Positions 44,371 to 54,446 are shown, numbered from the stretch's first letter. The stretch: 64,000 nucleotides of DNA from Marinobacter nanhaiticus D15-8W (GCF_036511935.1 NZ_AP028878.1:2976001-3040000), one strand, 5' to 3'. Translations and numbers: made by a program. Notes: generated by a model from the sequence alone, not told the origin.

Positions 44371-45783
44371 CTATCTTGAACCCTTTTTGAACAATACCAC
44401 TTCTACTGTTTGAATAATAATCAACAGATCCAGTAAAAGACTCTGGTTTTTTATGTAATAAAGGTCATACCGAAGCTTCTCCCGGCTGTCCTCTTCGTTG
44501 TCCGCATAGGCAAAGCAAAGCTGGGCCCAGCCAGTGATACCCGGCTTAACACGATGCCTCTCGTTATAGAACGGGATCTTTTCAGCAAGCTGCTCGACGA
44601 ACATCGGTCTCTCAGGACGAGGCCCTACAAATGCCATGGTACCGTTGAGCACGTTAAATATTTGCGGCAGCTCATCGATCCGAACCTTACGGATAAACTC
44701 ACCAACGCGTGTCACACGCGTATCGTTCTTCTGTGCCCATACGGCGCCACCTTTTTCTGCATCGGGCCGCATGGAGCGGAATTTGTGGACCTTGAACACA
44801 TGCCCGTTGAGTCCAACGCGCTCCTGACTGTACAGCACCGGCGCGGCGAGGCCATCCTCAAGCTTAATGGCCAGTACGGTCAATAACATAAGTGGGCTGG
44901 CCGCAAGAAGAAGGATCGCAGACGTAAGGATATCCAACGCCCTCTTACCAAGGCCCGAGACCGTGGAGACCGTGAATCCGTCGGAAAAAACAAGCCAGCC
45001 ATGAGTAATCATTTCGAGCGCAACCTTCCTCGACTCACGCTCGTAGAATGCAGCCCCGTCGACGATATTCACGCCTTCCATCTTGCATTCCAGCAGATCC
45101 TCCATGGGCAAACCTTTTCGACGGTCGTCCACTGCAACAACGATCTCCCTGACTGGTTTATCGAGAATATACCGATGCAAGGACTCTGGGAGATTTATCA
45201 AATGCTGGGCGGGAACTTCAACCGGTTCGTGAGGTAACGGCACGAATCCTACAAGATTAAAACCTTTACGATTGAAAGGTGTGCGCAAATCTTCCAATAA
45301 CTGCTTTGCCCGAAAACCGGCACCCAGGACGAGAATATCCCGCTTGAACGCGTCACCCCCGACGATCGTGAAGAACACGGTGCGAAAGATGCCGAGAAGA
45401 AAGAAACCAAAGACGGAGGCCGCCGTGATAACGCCATCACCACCCAGATACCAAAGCCAATCGGTCGCTATGAGGAAGGCCGTTAACGAAAGAGGGATAC
45501 TGAGGATCAGCGCCATGATGGTTCGAAGCATCATGCCCGATAGGCCCTCATCCACCCGGGACTGGTGAACACCGAGCGCCATCATAACCAGGAGGTTGAA
45601 TCCGGCGAATACCAATGCCGACGGCGCGACGAAGTTGAGGGAATCTACAAAGAAATTGAGATTGCCGAAAAAGCGAAAAAATACCGCGAGGGCAAATGCA
45701 CAGGCAAGGACTATGAAATCGACCAGCCCGAGGATGATAAACGGAATATGAATATAATGTCTGAACAACCTGACGTGCGCCAC
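44371..45783 (-). CDS. XrtA-locus priming glycosyltransferase (TIGR03013 type)
   Basis: Polyprenyl-phosphate sugar transferase of 470 residues that starts the repeat unit on undecaprenyl phosphate. Four N-terminal membrane helices (to about 125), a CoA-binding-like Rossmann region (DILVLGAGFRAKQLLEDL), then a further membrane helix and the WcaJ/PglC-type catalytic domain with KFRSMRPDAEKGGAVWA and VGPRPERPMFVEQL. AAGGAG five bases before GTG 45783 decides that start over 45804. It is the first gene of the leftward export operon that ends at 36508. Confidence 0.93.
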   Translation of the reverse strand: MAHVRLFRHYIHIPFIILGLVDFIVLACAFALAVFFRFFGNLNFFVDSLNFVAPSALVFAGFNLLVMMALGVHQSRVDEGLSGMMLRTIMALILSIPLSLTAFLIATDWLWYLGGDGVITAASVFGFFLLGIFRTVFFTIVGGDAFKRDILVLGAGFRAKQLLEDLRTPFNRKGFNLVGFVPLPHEPVEVPAQHLINLPESLHRYILDKPVREIVVAVDDRRKGLPMEDLLECKMEGVNIVDGAAFYERESRKVALEMITHGWLVFSDGFTVSTVSGLGKRALDILTSAILLLAASPLMLLTVLAIKLEDGLAAPVLYSQERVGLNGHVFKVHKFRSMRPDAEKGGAVWAQKNDTRVTRVGEFIRKVRIDELPQIFNVLNGTMAFVGPRPERPMFVEQLAEKIPFYNERHRVKPGITGWAQLCFAYADNEEDSREKLRYDLYYIKNQSLLLDLLIIIQTVEVVLFKKGSR

Positions 45784-46281
45784 GTCAACTCCTTTTCGCC
45801 ACACTACTACTTGATCTTGCGGCCAAACTGCATCCCATGCATTGGCGAGAACTTCGGAAGCAATACTACTGTATTTTTTTGTAACTGCAATCAGGCTGCC
45901 CAGACATATGACATAGATTTTAAGATTCGGCGACGACTTGTCTGCCGACCGTTCCCGGCAATTGGTTCAATTATATTCGACTGGCGTTCCCCTGTTGGTT
46001 GCAAAAGATTTGCAGCAAGCGCGACAGAATCGTAGGCACTGCGCCATCATTGGGGCCATTCCGCAACAGAGGGCTGGCTATCGCGTAGGCAGCTAACGGC
46101 TTTGGCGCTCCAGCCAAAGTCAGACTTCATGAACTATCCGTAATGAAATGTGTAAAATAGTGTGACATGACTGTAAAGCGAAGCTGTCTGACAAGCTCCT
46201 CCCTTTACACTTTTCGCCATCATGTCACTTCCCCCCTTAGCCTTTCTTCCTCATTCCCGGGTCACGTGGGTGCCTGATCGC
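45784..46281. other. Promoter region of the export operon, with nested inverted repeats
   Basis: About 500 bases between the end of prpD and the priming glycosyltransferase. TGACATGA (46163-46170) pairs with TCATGTCA (46220-46227), and TGTAAAG (46172-46178) pairs with CTTTACA (46203-46209) inside it; at the centre AGCTGTC and GACAAGCT pair with a one-base bulge. The nested symmetry suggests a regulator-binding site or a hairpin. It lies 400 bases before the operon start. I see no certain -35/-10 pair and no GG-N10-GC element on the minus strand. The plus-strand frame 45565-46035 is a shadow of the operon start. Confidence 0.45.
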
Positions 46282-47766
46282 CTATATGACGAACAACTCC
46301 ACGAATTCATGTACCGGTATGGCTTCCAAGCTCTCCTGATCCGCGCAGAGATCAAAGATCTGTTCGCAGCGCTGGGGCGGAAAGCGTGTCGCTAGGTTAC
46401 TGCGGAACTTGTCCTCAAGTAGCGGTATGCCCGCCTCCCGACGTCTGCGGTGGCCAATGGGGTACTCGACCGCGATATTCTCGGTGCTGGAACCATCCTT
46501 GAAGAAAACCTGGATGGCATTGGCAATCGAGCGCTTGTCCTGCTCGAGGTATTCGCGGGTATAGCGTTCGTCCTCGACGACCTCCATCTTGTCCCTTATC
46601 TCGTCGATGATCGGATGCGTTTCGTGGAAGCTGTCTTCGTAGTGCTCCGCGGTAAGACTGCCAAAAATCAGCGGTACGGCGGCCATATACTGCAGGCAGT
46701 GGTCGCGATCGGCGGCGTTAGCCAATTTGCCGACTTTGGAGATGATGCGGATGGCCGACTCGTGGGTGGTGATCACAACCCTGTCGATATCGTCCAGCCG
46801 GTCCTTGACCTCCGGGTGTAATCGCACGGCAGCTTCCGCGGCGGTCTGCGCGTGAAACTCCGCCGGGAACGAGATCTTGAACAGAATGTTTTCCATCACG
46901 TAAGAGCCGAATGCCTGGGGTAGCGAAAACTGGCGCTTATCCTCAGGCTTCAGCGTCTGGTCCTTGTTGGTCTTGCTGAAGACCACATCGTAGAAGCCCC
47001 ACTGGGGCGCGCTGAGAACGCCGGGAATACCCATCTCTCCACGCATGGCGATATCTGCCAATCGCACAGCCCGGGACGTGGCGTCGCCCGCCGCCCACGA
47101 CTTGCGAGAGCCCGCGTTTGGCGCATGACGATAGGTTCTCAACGATTGCCCATCCACCCAGGCATGGGACAGCGCAGAGAGTATTTGCTCACGGTTAGCC
47201 CCCATGAGCTTGGCGGCAACCGCGGTAGAGGCGACTTTCACCAGGACCACGTGATCCAGACCCACGCGGTTGAAGGAGTTTTCCAGTGCCAGGACACCCT
47301 GGATCTCATGGGCCATGATCATGCCTTCGAGCACCTGCCGCATGGTCATGGGAGGTTTTCCCTGGGCAACACGCTTCTGCGACAGGTGGTCTGCGACGGC
47401 GAGGATACCGCCAAGATTGTCTGAAGGATGGCCCCACTCCGCGGCAAGCCATGTGTCGTTGTAGTCCAGCCAGCGAATGATGCAGCCAATATCCCAGGCG
47501 GCTTTGACAGGGTCGAGGCGAAAGGACGTTCCTGGAACGCGCGCGCCATAGGGAACTGTCGTACCTTCGACGATGGGCCCCAGATGCTTTGTACATTCCG
47601 GGAAGCGCAGCGCGAGCAAGCCGCAGCCGATCGTGTCCATCAGACAGTTGCGGGCCGTATCCAGCGCCTCCTGACTCTCAACATTGAAGTTGAGCACGTA
47701 GTCAGCTATTTCCTGCAGGACTTGGTCGTAGTCAGGGCGTTCGTTCAGATCAAACGTCGCGGACAT
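46282..47766 (-). CDS. prpD: 2-methylcitrate dehydratase PrpD
   Basis: MmgE/PrpD family enzyme of 494 residues in propionyl-CoA degradation; it dehydrates 2-methylcitrate. Family hallmarks are [35 protein letters not shown] and [24 protein letters not shown] eight bases before ATG 47766 supports the start. AcnD in the same operon makes the trans isomer route possible, so PrpD is partly redundant here, a known situation in acnD/prpF-containing operons. It is the last gene of the leftward prp operon. Confidence 0.95.
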   Translation of the reverse strand: MSATFDLNERPDYDQVLQEIADYVLNFNVESQEALDTARNCLMDTIGCGLLALRFPECTKHLGPIVEGTTVPYGARVPGTSFRLDPVKAAWDIGCIIRWLDYNDTWLAAEWGHPSDNLGGILAVADHLSQKRVAQGKPPMTMRQVLEGMIMAHEIQGVLALENSFNRVGLDHVVLVKVASTAVAAKLMGANREQILSALSHAWVDGQSLRTYRHAPNAGSRKSWAAGDATSRAVRLADIAMRGEMGIPGVLSAPQWGFYDVVFSKTNKDQTLKPEDKRQFSLPQAFGSYVMENILFKISFPAEFHAQTAAEAAVRLHPEVKDRLDDIDRVVITTHESAIRIISKVGKLANAADRDHCLQYMAAVPLIFGSLTAEHYEDSFHETHPIIDEIRDKMEVVEDERYTREYLEQDKRSIANAIQVFFKDGSSTENIAVEYPIGHRRRREAGIPLLEDKFRSNLATRFPPQRCEQIFDLCADQESLEAIPVHEFVELFVI

Positions 47767-47845
47767 AGGTGCATCCTCCTTTGCTATGGAGAAGCCCCGG
47801 GGCTGCGAGGCTCCCTTATTTTGAAACCTCTGATCGAGTCACCCG

Positions 47846-47868
47846 CCCTATGAGCTTGGCTCGTAGGG
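47846..47868 (-). other. Hairpin in the prpF-prpD gap
   Basis: CCCTATGAGC (47846-47855) pairs with GCTCGTAGGG (47859-47868) at nine Watson-Crick positions and one GU, around a 3-base loop. A 12-bp palindrome AGCCCCGGGGCT lies nearby at 47793-47804. No T tract follows in the sense of transcription, so it looks like an mRNA processing or stability element, not a terminator. Confidence 0.5.
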
Positions 47869-47920
47869 AGGGCTTGTCAAGGGTTCAGGCGGCAGTACGA
47901 TCATAGCGCCCGGCCGGGAT

Positions 47921-49099
47921 CTAGAAACTATCCCCTGGCACGCGCACCCAGCCTTCCATCAGAATGCGGGCGCTACGGCTCATGATGGCCTTTTCGACGA
48001 CCCATGCGCCATCCACCTGCTTCGCTTCGGCACCCACCCTCAACGTGCCCGAAGGGTGACCGAACAGCACAGCGTTACGATCGCCGCCGCCTGCTGCAAG
48101 GTTCACCAGTGTGCCGGGAATGGCTGCCGCGGTGCCGATAGCGACGGCAGCCGTGCCCATCATCGCATGGTGCAACTTACCCATGGAAAGCGCCCGCACC
48201 GACAGATCGATATCGCTGGCCTGGATCGCTTTACCGCTGGAAGACACATAGTCCGCCGGTTTTGCGACAAACGCGACTTTCGGTGTGTGCTGACGATTGG
48301 CTGCCTCGTCGATACTGTTGATCAAACCCATCCGTACGGCACCGTGCGCTCGGATCAACTCGAACATGGCCAACACCTTGTCGTCGCCGTTGATCGCTTC
48401 CTGCAGTTCGGTACCGGTGAAGCCGATGTCAGACCCATTAACGAATACGGTCGGAATCCCCGCGTTGATCATGGTCGCCTTGAGTGTGCCGATACCAGGC
48501 ACTTCCAGATCGTCCATCACATTACCCGTGGGGAACATCGCGCCGTCGCCGTCTGCCGGGTCCATGAATTCAATCTGGACTTCCGCAGCCGGAAAAGTAA
48601 CGCCATCGAGTTCGAAATCACCCGTTTCCTGGACGGCCCCGTCGGTTATGGGAACGCGGGCAATGATGGTTTTCCCGATGTTGGCCTGCCAGATGCGAAC
48701 GGTGGCAATCCCATTCTCGGGAATGCGCTCCGCGTTCACCAGACCTGCATTGATGGCGAAGGCGCCTACCGCTGATGACAGGTTGCCGCAGTTGCCGCTC
48801 CAGTCCACGAAAGGTTTGTCGATGGAGACCTGGCCGAACAGGTAGTCGACGTCGTGGTCGGGGCTTTCGCTTTTGGAAAGAATAACGGTTTTACTGGTGC
48901 TCGACGTGGCGCCACCCATGCCGTCGGTCTGCTTGCCATAGGGGTCGGGGCTGCCGATGACCCGGAGCAGAAGCCGGTCCCTTGCCTCGCCCGGGACCTG
49001 GGCCACTTCCGGGAGGTCCTTCAGGCTGAAAAATACGCCCTTGCTGGTGCCGCCACGCATGTAGGTGGCGGGGATTTTGATTTGTGGTTTGTGGGTCAT
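47921..49099 (-). CDS. prpF: 2-methylaconitate cis-trans isomerase PrpF
   Basis: Enzyme of 392 residues of the diaminopimelate-epimerase-like fold that isomerises the 2-methylaconitate made by AcnD. IPATYMRGGTSKGVFF is the family start, followed by GMGGATSSTSKTVI and DWSGNCGNLSSAVGAFA; MGKLHHAMMGTAAVA is also diagnostic. Its presence next to acnD is the known operon pairing. It is separated from acnD by 438 bases that hold two copies of an 89-bp repeat. Confidence 0.95.
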   Translation of the reverse strand: MTHKPQIKIPATYMRGGTSKGVFFSLKDLPEVAQVPGEARDRLLLRVIGSPDPYGKQTDGMGGATSSTSKTVILSKSESPDHDVDYLFGQVSIDKPFVDWSGNCGNLSSAVGAFAINAGLVNAERIPENGIATVRIWQANIGKTIIARVPITDGAVQETGDFELDGVTFPAAEVQIEFMDPADGDGAMFPTGNVMDDLEVPGIGTLKATMINAGIPTVFVNGSDIGFTGTELQEAINGDDKVLAMFELIRAHGAVRMGLINSIDEAANRQHTPKVAFVAKPADYVSSSGKAIQASDIDLSVRALSMGKLHHAMMGTAAVAIGTAAAIPGTLVNLAAGGGDRNAVLFGHPSGTLRVGAEAKQVDGAWVVEKAIMSRSARILMEGWVRVPGDSF

Positions 49100-49202
49100 T
49101 GCTTATTCGTCCCGAACAAATTGGCGTTGTGACTCGCTATTGCTTCCACGAATCTGGCGATACGGAGATTGCCGTGAGGTGAAGATCATGGGCACCTGCG
49201 GC

Positions 49203-49291
49203 GCCTCAGAAGCTGAAGCTTCTGCTACATGCTCGAGTTGATTGCAAAATGTAGCCGATGCTTTAGCTTCGGAGCAGCCCCGTGGGCTGCC
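49203..49291. repeat. 89-bp extragenic repeat, copy 1
   Basis: First of two direct copies in the acnD-prpF gap, with 85 of 89 bases identical to copy 2. Each copy can fold into several stems: CAGAAGC/GCTTCTG with loop TGAA, CTACAT/ATGTAG, CCGATGC/GCTTCGG with one mismatch, and GCAGCCC/GGGCTGC. The layout is that of REP/BIME-like extragenic elements. Frames read across it on the minus strand are repeat translations, not genes. Confidence 0.8.
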
Positions 49292-49292
49292 C

Positions 49293-49341
49293 CACAAGGC
49301 ATGCATTGAACCTCCAAAACCTCGACAAAAATTGCCTTGTG
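49293..49341. other. 9-bp inverted repeat between the 89-bp copies
   Basis: CACAAGGCA (49293-49301) and TGCCTTGTG (49333-49341) are perfect inverted repeats, 31 bases apart, lying between the two 89-bp copies. Function unknown. Confidence 0.4.
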
Positions 49342-49399
49342 ACCGGAGAATGGCTGCGGCCTAATCTTCCAACGTCGAACGAGGCCATCGCATGAGGGT

Positions 49400-49488
49400 G
49401 CCTCAGAAGCTGAAGCTTCTGCTACATGCTCGAGTTGATCGCAAAATGTAGCCGACGCTTTAGCTTCGGAGCAGCCCAATGGGCTGCC
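49400..49488. repeat. 89-bp extragenic repeat, copy 2
   Basis: Second direct copy, starting 197 bases after copy 1. The four differences from copy 1 sit in a loop, one stem base and the last loop, so the stems are kept (CCGACGC/GCTTCGG, GCAGCCC/GGGCTGC). That suggests selection on RNA or DNA structure, although the sample is small. Confidence 0.8.
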
Positions 49489-49537
49489 AGTAACTCAGCC
49501 TTGTGGGCCGCTCCATACCCTCGACGGAGAAGCCTAT

Positions 49538-52144
49538 TCAAGCAGTCTCTTTTTCAGCCTCAGCCTCCAAAAAGTCCTGAGCAAAACGCTGCAATACCCC
49601 GCCAGCCTCGTAAATCGAAACCTCTTCCTGCGTATCCAACCGGCAAATCACGGGCACGTCCTCCCGCTCACCGTTCTTACGGTTGATTACCAGCGTCAGG
49701 GTCGCGCGTGGTTTGAATTCGCCGATGACATCGTAGGTCTCAGTGCCATCGATACCCAGAGTCTTGCGCGTGGTGCCCTGTTGGAATTCCAGCGGTAGCA
49801 CACCCATACCGATCAGGTTGGTCCGGTGGATACGCTCGAAGCCTTCCGCCACGATAGCCTCGACACCCGCCAGACGTACGCCCTTGGCAGCCCAGTCGCG
49901 TGACGAGCCCTGCCCGTAATCCGCGCCGGCCACGATGATCAGTGGCTGCTTGCGATCCATGTAGGTTTCAATGGCTTCCCACATGCGAGTGACTTTGCCT
50001 TCCGGCTCAATGCGTGCCAGGGAGCCTTGTTTCACTTCGCCCTTCTCGTCCTGGACCATCTCGTTGAACAGTTTCGGGTTGGCAAAGGTCGCGCGCTGGG
50101 CCGTCAGGTGATCGCCGCGATGGGTTGCGTAAGAGTTAAAGTCTTCCTCCGGCAAGCCCATCTTCGCCAGGTATTCACCGGCCGCACTGCTCGGCAGGAT
50201 AGCGTTGGATGGCGACAGGTGGTCGGTGGTGATGTTATCCGGCAGCACCGCGAGAGGACGCATGCCCTTGAGCGTGCGCTCTTTCGCCAGTCCACCTTCC
50301 CAATACGGCGGACGGCGGATGTACGTACTCATCGGGCGCCATTCGTACAGCGGGTTGACCATCGCCTGGGCTTTACGGGTAACGTCAAACATCGGGATAT
50401 AGGTTTCCCGGAACTGTTCGGGCTTGACGCTCTGCTTGACGATGGCATCGATTTCCTCATCGCTGGGCCAGATGTCCTTGAGGGTAATCGGGTTGCCATC
50501 CTGATCGTGCCCCAGCGCGTCCTTCTCGATATCGAAGCGGATGGTGCCAGCAATGGCGTAGGCCACGACCAGCGGCGGCGACGCCAGGAAGGCCTGTTTG
50601 GCGTACGGATGGATCCGGCCGTCGAAGTTGCGGTTGCCCGATAGCACAGCCGTGGCATACAGGTCGCGGTCAATCACTTCCTGCTGGATCTTGGGATCCA
50701 GGGCGCCACTCATGCCATTGCATGTGGTGCAGGCGAACGCCACAACGCCAAAGCCGAGGGATTCCAGTTCCGGCAGCAGGCTCGCTTCCTCCAGGTACAT
50801 CTTGACCGTCTTGGACCCCGGGGCCAGTGACGACTTGACCCAGGGCTTGCGGGTCAGACCCAGCTTGTTGGCGTTCCGGGCGATCAGGCCGGCGGCGATC
50901 ATGTTGCGCGGATTGCTGGTATTCGTGCAGCTGGTGATCGCCGCGATGATCACCGCGCCGTCCGGCATCTTGCCCTCTTCCTCTTCCCACTGACCGGCAA
51001 TACCACGCTGGGCCAGTTCGGAGGTCGGTAGGTGGGCGTGAGGATTGGACGGACCGGCCAGGGTACGCGTGACCTTGGACAGATCGAACTTCAGGACGCG
51101 CTCATATTCAGCCGTCTTCAGGGCGTCCGACCAGAGTCCGGTATGCTTTGCATACTGTTCGACCAGCGCCACCTGGTCGTCATCACGACCGGTCAGTTTC
51201 AGGTAATCGATGGTCTGGTCGTCGATGTAGAACATTGCGGCGGTGGCGCCATATTCCGGCGTCATATTGGAGATCGTCGCGCGGTCGCCAACGGTCAGAC
51301 TGTCCGCGCCTTCGCCGTAGAACTCCAGGTAGGCACCTACCACCCGCTCCTTACGCAGGAACTCGGTGATCGCCAGGACCATGTCGGTCCCGGTGATCCC
51401 GGGCTGCAACTTACCTGTCAGCTCCACACCGACGATATCCGGCAGGCGCATCATCGATGCACGCCCGAGCATCACGCTCTCTGCCTCAAGACCGCCCACA
51501 CCAACGGAAATCACGCCCAGCGCATCCACCATCGGCGTATGGGAATCAGTCCCCACGCAGGTGTCGGGGAAAGCCACGCGATCACGCACCTGAACCACCG
51601 GCGACATTTTCTCCAGGTTGATCTGGTGCATGATGCCGTTACCGGGCGGGATCACATCCACATTCTCGAACGCCGTCTTGGTCCAGTTGATAAAGTGGAA
51701 GCGGTCGTCGTTGCGGCGGTCCTCGATGGCGCGGTTCTTCTCGAACGCATCGGATTCAAAACCAGCATGCTCAACGGCTAGGGAGTGGTCGACAATCAGC
51801 TGGGTCGGCACCACAGGATTGACCTTCGCCGGGTCACCGCCTTTCTCTGCAATGGCATCACGCAAACCCGCCAGGTCGACCAGCGCAGTCTGGCCAAGAA
51901 TGTCGTGGCAGACCACCCGGGCCGGATACCAGGGAAAATCCAGGTCCCGTTTGCGTTCAATGAGCTGCTTGAGTGAGTCACTGAGCATCGACGGCTCGCA
52001 GCGGCGCACCAACTGCTCGGCGAGGATGCGGGACGTATACGGAAGCTTGTCATAGGCGCCCGGCTGAATATCGTCTACCGCCTGGCGGGTATCGAAGAAG
52101 TCCAGGTCGGAACCGGGAAGGGATTTACGGTATTGGGTATTCAT
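49538..52144 (-). CDS. acnD: Fe/S-dependent 2-methylisocitrate dehydratase AcnD
   Basis: Aconitase-superfamily enzyme of 868 residues that dehydrates 2-methylcitrate to the trans form of 2-methylaconitate. Cluster ligands are Cys in AITSCTNTSNP and the pair in FACTTCNGMSG. DFPWYPARVVCHDILGQTA is the domain 1 start, PDTCVGTDSHTPMVDALG the substrate region, and GADYGQGSSRDWAAKGVRL the swivel-domain motif. PrpF in the next gene completes the pathway to the cis isomer. No Shine-Dalgarno stands out before ATG 52144. Confidence 0.96.
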   Translation of the reverse strand: MNTQYRKSLPGSDLDFFDTRQAVDDIQPGAYDKLPYTSRILAEQLVRRCEPSMLSDSLKQLIERKRDLDFPWYPARVVCHDILGQTALVDLAGLRDAIAEKGGDPAKVNPVVPTQLIVDHSLAVEHAGFESDAFEKNRAIEDRRNDDRFHFINWTKTAFENVDVIPPGNGIMHQINLEKMSPVVQVRDRVAFPDTCVGTDSHTPMVDALGVISVGVGGLEAESVMLGRASMMRLPDIVGVELTGKLQPGITGTDMVLAITEFLRKERVVGAYLEFYGEGADSLTVGDRATISNMTPEYGATAAMFYIDDQTIDYLKLTGRDDDQVALVEQYAKHTGLWSDALKTAEYERVLKFDLSKVTRTLAGPSNPHAHLPTSELAQRGIAGQWEEEEGKMPDGAVIIAAITSCTNTSNPRNMIAAGLIARNANKLGLTRKPWVKSSLAPGSKTVKMYLEEASLLPELESLGFGVVAFACTTCNGMSGALDPKIQQEVIDRDLYATAVLSGNRNFDGRIHPYAKQAFLASPPLVVAYAIAGTIRFDIEKDALGHDQDGNPITLKDIWPSDEEIDAIVKQSVKPEQFRETYIPMFDVTRKAQAMVNPLYEWRPMSTYIRRPPYWEGGLAKERTLKGMRPLAVLPDNITTDHLSPSNAILPSSAAGEYLAKMGLPEEDFNSYATHRGDHLTAQRATFANPKLFNEMVQDEKGEVKQGSLARIEPEGKVTRMWEAIETYMDRKQPLIIVAGADYGQGSSRDWAAKGVRLAGVEAIVAEGFERIHRTNLIGMGVLPLEFQQGTTRKTLGIDGTETYDVIGEFKPRATLTLVINRKNGEREDVPVICRLDTQEEVSIYEAGGVLQRFAQDFLEAEAEKETA

Positions 52145-52180
52145 CGCTAAACGCTCGATTCAGGCAGAGGGGCAAGGATT

Positions 52181-52208
52181 GGGAGCGGCCAGTGAATGGT
52201 CCGCTCCC
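52181..52208 (-). other. Hairpin in the prpC-acnD gap
   Basis: GGGAGCGG (52181-52188) pairs with CCGCTCCC (52201-52208), extended by CCA (52189-52191) and TGG (52197-52199) with one bulged T. No T tract follows on the minus strand, so it is more likely an mRNA stability or processing element than a terminator. Confidence 0.5.
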
Positions 52209-52242
52209 CGCTCTCATCAGGCTTTCTTATTCATTGACGGGC

Positions 52243-53367
52243 TTACCGCTTATCTATCGGCACCCATTCTGAATGGGCTGGGCCGGTATAGTCGGCGCTC
52301 GGGCGGATAATGCGGTTGTTCTCGCGCTGTTCTTTCACATGAGCGGTCCAGCCTGAAACCCTCGACATCACGAAGATCGGCGTGAACAGTTCGGTCGGGA
52401 TGCCCATGAAGTGATAGGCCGATGCATGGAAGAAGTCGGCGTTACAGAACAGTTTCTTCTCCCGCCACATGACGTCCTCGCAGCGCACGGAGACGGGATA
52501 CAGCACCTCGTCGCCCACTTCTTTGGCCAGCTTCTCTGACCACTTCTTGATGATGGCGTTGCGCGGATCGGACTCGCGATAGATAGCGTGACCGAAGCCC
52601 ATGATCTTTTCCTTCCGCTCCAGCATGCCCATCAGGCCCTGCTCGGCCTCATCCGGCGTCTTGAACTTCTCGATCAGTGCCATGGCCGCTTCGTTCGCGC
52701 CGCCATGTAGCGGTCCGCGCAAGGTGCCAATAGCCCCCGTCACGCAGCTGTGGATATCGGACAGGGTCGACGCGCATACCCGGGCAGTAAACGTCGATGC
52801 ATTAAACTCGTGTTCAGCGTAGAGGATCAGCGAGACATTCATTACCCGCTCATGCAGCTCACTGGGCTTCTTACCGTGCAGCAGTTCCAGGAAATGGCCG
52901 CCGATGGACTCGCTGTCGCCGTCGGTCTCGATACGCACACCCTCGTGGGCGAAGCGGTACCAATAGGTGATGATGCTCGGGAAGACCGCCAGCATGCGGT
53001 CGATCTTGTCGTCCTGCTCGCTGAAGTCCTCTTCGGTCTCCAGGTTACCCAGCATAGAGCAGCCGGTGCGCATGACGTCCATCGGATGGGCGTTCTTGGG
53101 GATCTGTTCCAGAACAGCTTTTAATGCATCTGGCAACGCGCGAAGCTTGCGCAGCTTCGCGGTATAGTCATTCAATTCCTGCCGGTTCGGCAATTTGCCG
53201 CGCAACAGCAGGTACGCGACTTCCTCGAATTGGGCATACTCAGCCAGGTCGCTGATGTCGTAGCCACGATAGGTCAATCCAGTGCCGCTTTGTCCGACGG
53301 TACACAGGGCGGTTTGTCCCGCCACCTGGCCGCGCAGTCCGGCGCCACCCAGTTGTTTCTCTGCCAT
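52243..53367 (-). CDS. prpC: 2-methylcitrate synthase PrpC
   Basis: Citrate-synthase-family enzyme of 374 residues that condenses propionyl-CoA with oxaloacetate. LGGAGLRGQVAGQTALCTVG is the PrpC start, TLRGPLHGGANEAAM has the first catalytic His, and MGFGHAIYRESDPR the second. AAGGTGA six bases before ATG 53367 favours that start over ATG 53385, which has none. The gap to prpB (53368-53494) holds a small CCCGA/TCGGG hairpin near 53432. Confidence 0.96.
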   Translation of the reverse strand: MAEKQLGGAGLRGQVAGQTALCTVGQSGTGLTYRGYDISDLAEYAQFEEVAYLLLRGKLPNRQELNDYTAKLRKLRALPDALKAVLEQIPKNAHPMDVMRTGCSMLGNLETEEDFSEQDDKIDRMLAVFPSIITYWYRFAHEGVRIETDGDSESIGGHFLELLHGKKPSELHERVMNVSLILYAEHEFNASTFTARVCASTLSDIHSCVTGAIGTLRGPLHGGANEAAMALIEKFKTPDEAEQGLMGMLERKEKIMGFGHAIYRESDPRNAIIKKWSEKLAKEVGDEVLYPVSVRCEDVMWREKKLFCNADFFHASAYHFMGIPTELFTPIFVMSRVSGWTAHVKEQRENNRIIRPSADYTGPAHSEWVPIDKR

Positions 53368-53494
53368 GGTCGTCACCTTATTCATCGTTGCGTTTGTTTT
53401 TTACTTTTTTATGGTGTCTGGCGGGGCTGTTCCCGAAAATCGGGTTACCCGCAAATCCGGTTGCCCGTGCACCCCGGGCCTGGGCAGCTGCTAA

Positions 53495-54382
53495 TCAGCC
53501 CTTCTGCTGTTTGAACAACTCGTCGAGCTTTTGTTCGAACTCGTGGTAGTTGAGGAAATCGTAGAGTTCCATGCGGGTCTGCATCATATCCACGACGTCC
53601 TTCTGGTCGCCCTTCTCCAAAATATTCTGGTACACGGTGAGCGCTGCCTTGTTCATGGCACGGAAGGCGCTGAGCGGATAGAGGACCATGCCCGCGCCAG
53701 CGTCGGCCAGCTCCTTGCAATTGTAGAGCGGTGTGGCGCCGAACTCGGTGATGTTGGCCAGGAGGGGTACGTCCAACGCGTCGGCAAATGCGCGGTAGTG
53801 CTCAAGCTCCGTGACCGCTTCGGCAAAGATGCCATCTGCGCCGGCTTCGATGCAGGCACGGGCGCGCTCGATGGCCGGCTCCAGACCTTCGCGCTGGAAT
53901 GCATCGGTACGTGCCATGACGAAGAAGTTGTCGTCGTTACGGGCGTCAACGCAGGCCTTGATACGATCGACCATCTCATCCTGGGATACGATTTCCTTGT
54001 TTGGACGATGGCCGCAACGCTTCTGGGCCACCTGGTCCTCAATGTGCACAGCCGCGGCGCCAGCCCGTTCCATTTCCTTGATGGTACGGCCAATGTTGAA
54101 TGCCCCGCCCCAGCCGGTATCGATGTCGATCAAAAGCGGTGTATCGGTCACCGCAGTAATCCGCCGCACATCTTCCAGGACATCGTTCATGGTGGTCATA
54201 CCGAGATCCGGCAGACCGTAGGACGCGTTCGCGACACCACCACCGGATAGGTAGATCGCCTGGTGGCCCACCTTCTCCGCCATCATGGCGCAGTAGGCGT
54301 TGACGGTGCCGACAATCTGCAGCGGCGTGTTCTCTTTCAGGGCCTTGCGGAAACGCGCCCCGGCGGTCAGTGACTGGGTCAT
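53495..54382 (-). CDS. prpB: 2-methylisocitrate lyase PrpB
   Basis: Isocitrate-lyase-superfamily enzyme of 295 residues that splits 2-methylisocitrate to pyruvate and succinate. [32 protein letters not shown] and the catalytic loop [12 protein letters not shown] are present. AGAGGAGC nine bases upstream decides ATG 54382. The longer frame to 54463 would overlap the regulator. It is the second gene of the prp operon. Confidence 0.96.
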   Translation of the reverse strand: MTQSLTAGARFRKALKENTPLQIVGTVNAYCAMMAEKVGHQAIYLSGGGVANASYGLPDLGMTTMNDVLEDVRRITAVTDTPLLIDIDTGWGGAFNIGRTIKEMERAGAAAVHIEDQVAQKRCGHRPNKEIVSQDEMVDRIKACVDARNDDNFFVMARTDAFQREGLEPAIERARACIEAGADGIFAEAVTELEHYRAFADALDVPLLANITEFGATPLYNCKELADAGAGMVLYPLSAFRAMNKAALTVYQNILEKGDQKDVVDMMQTRMELYDFLNYHEFEQKLDELFKQQKG

Positions 54383-54446
54383 AACGAACGCTCCTCTGTA
54401 TTCTTTATAATTTCCGAGAATCTTTTCCCGGCCGATCTCCAGGTGC

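Noticed and set aside
45565..46035. 156-residue plus-strand open frame over the export operon start
   Set aside because: Antisense to the start of the priming glycosyltransferase gene and without a ribosome-binding site.
49103..49479. Two minus-strand frames with the shared peptide SEAKASATFC
   Set aside because: They are translations of the two 89-bp repeat copies, not genes.
50027..51781. Several plus-strand frames of 200-250 residues within acnD
   Set aside because: High-GC antisense shadows of a long conserved enzyme gene.
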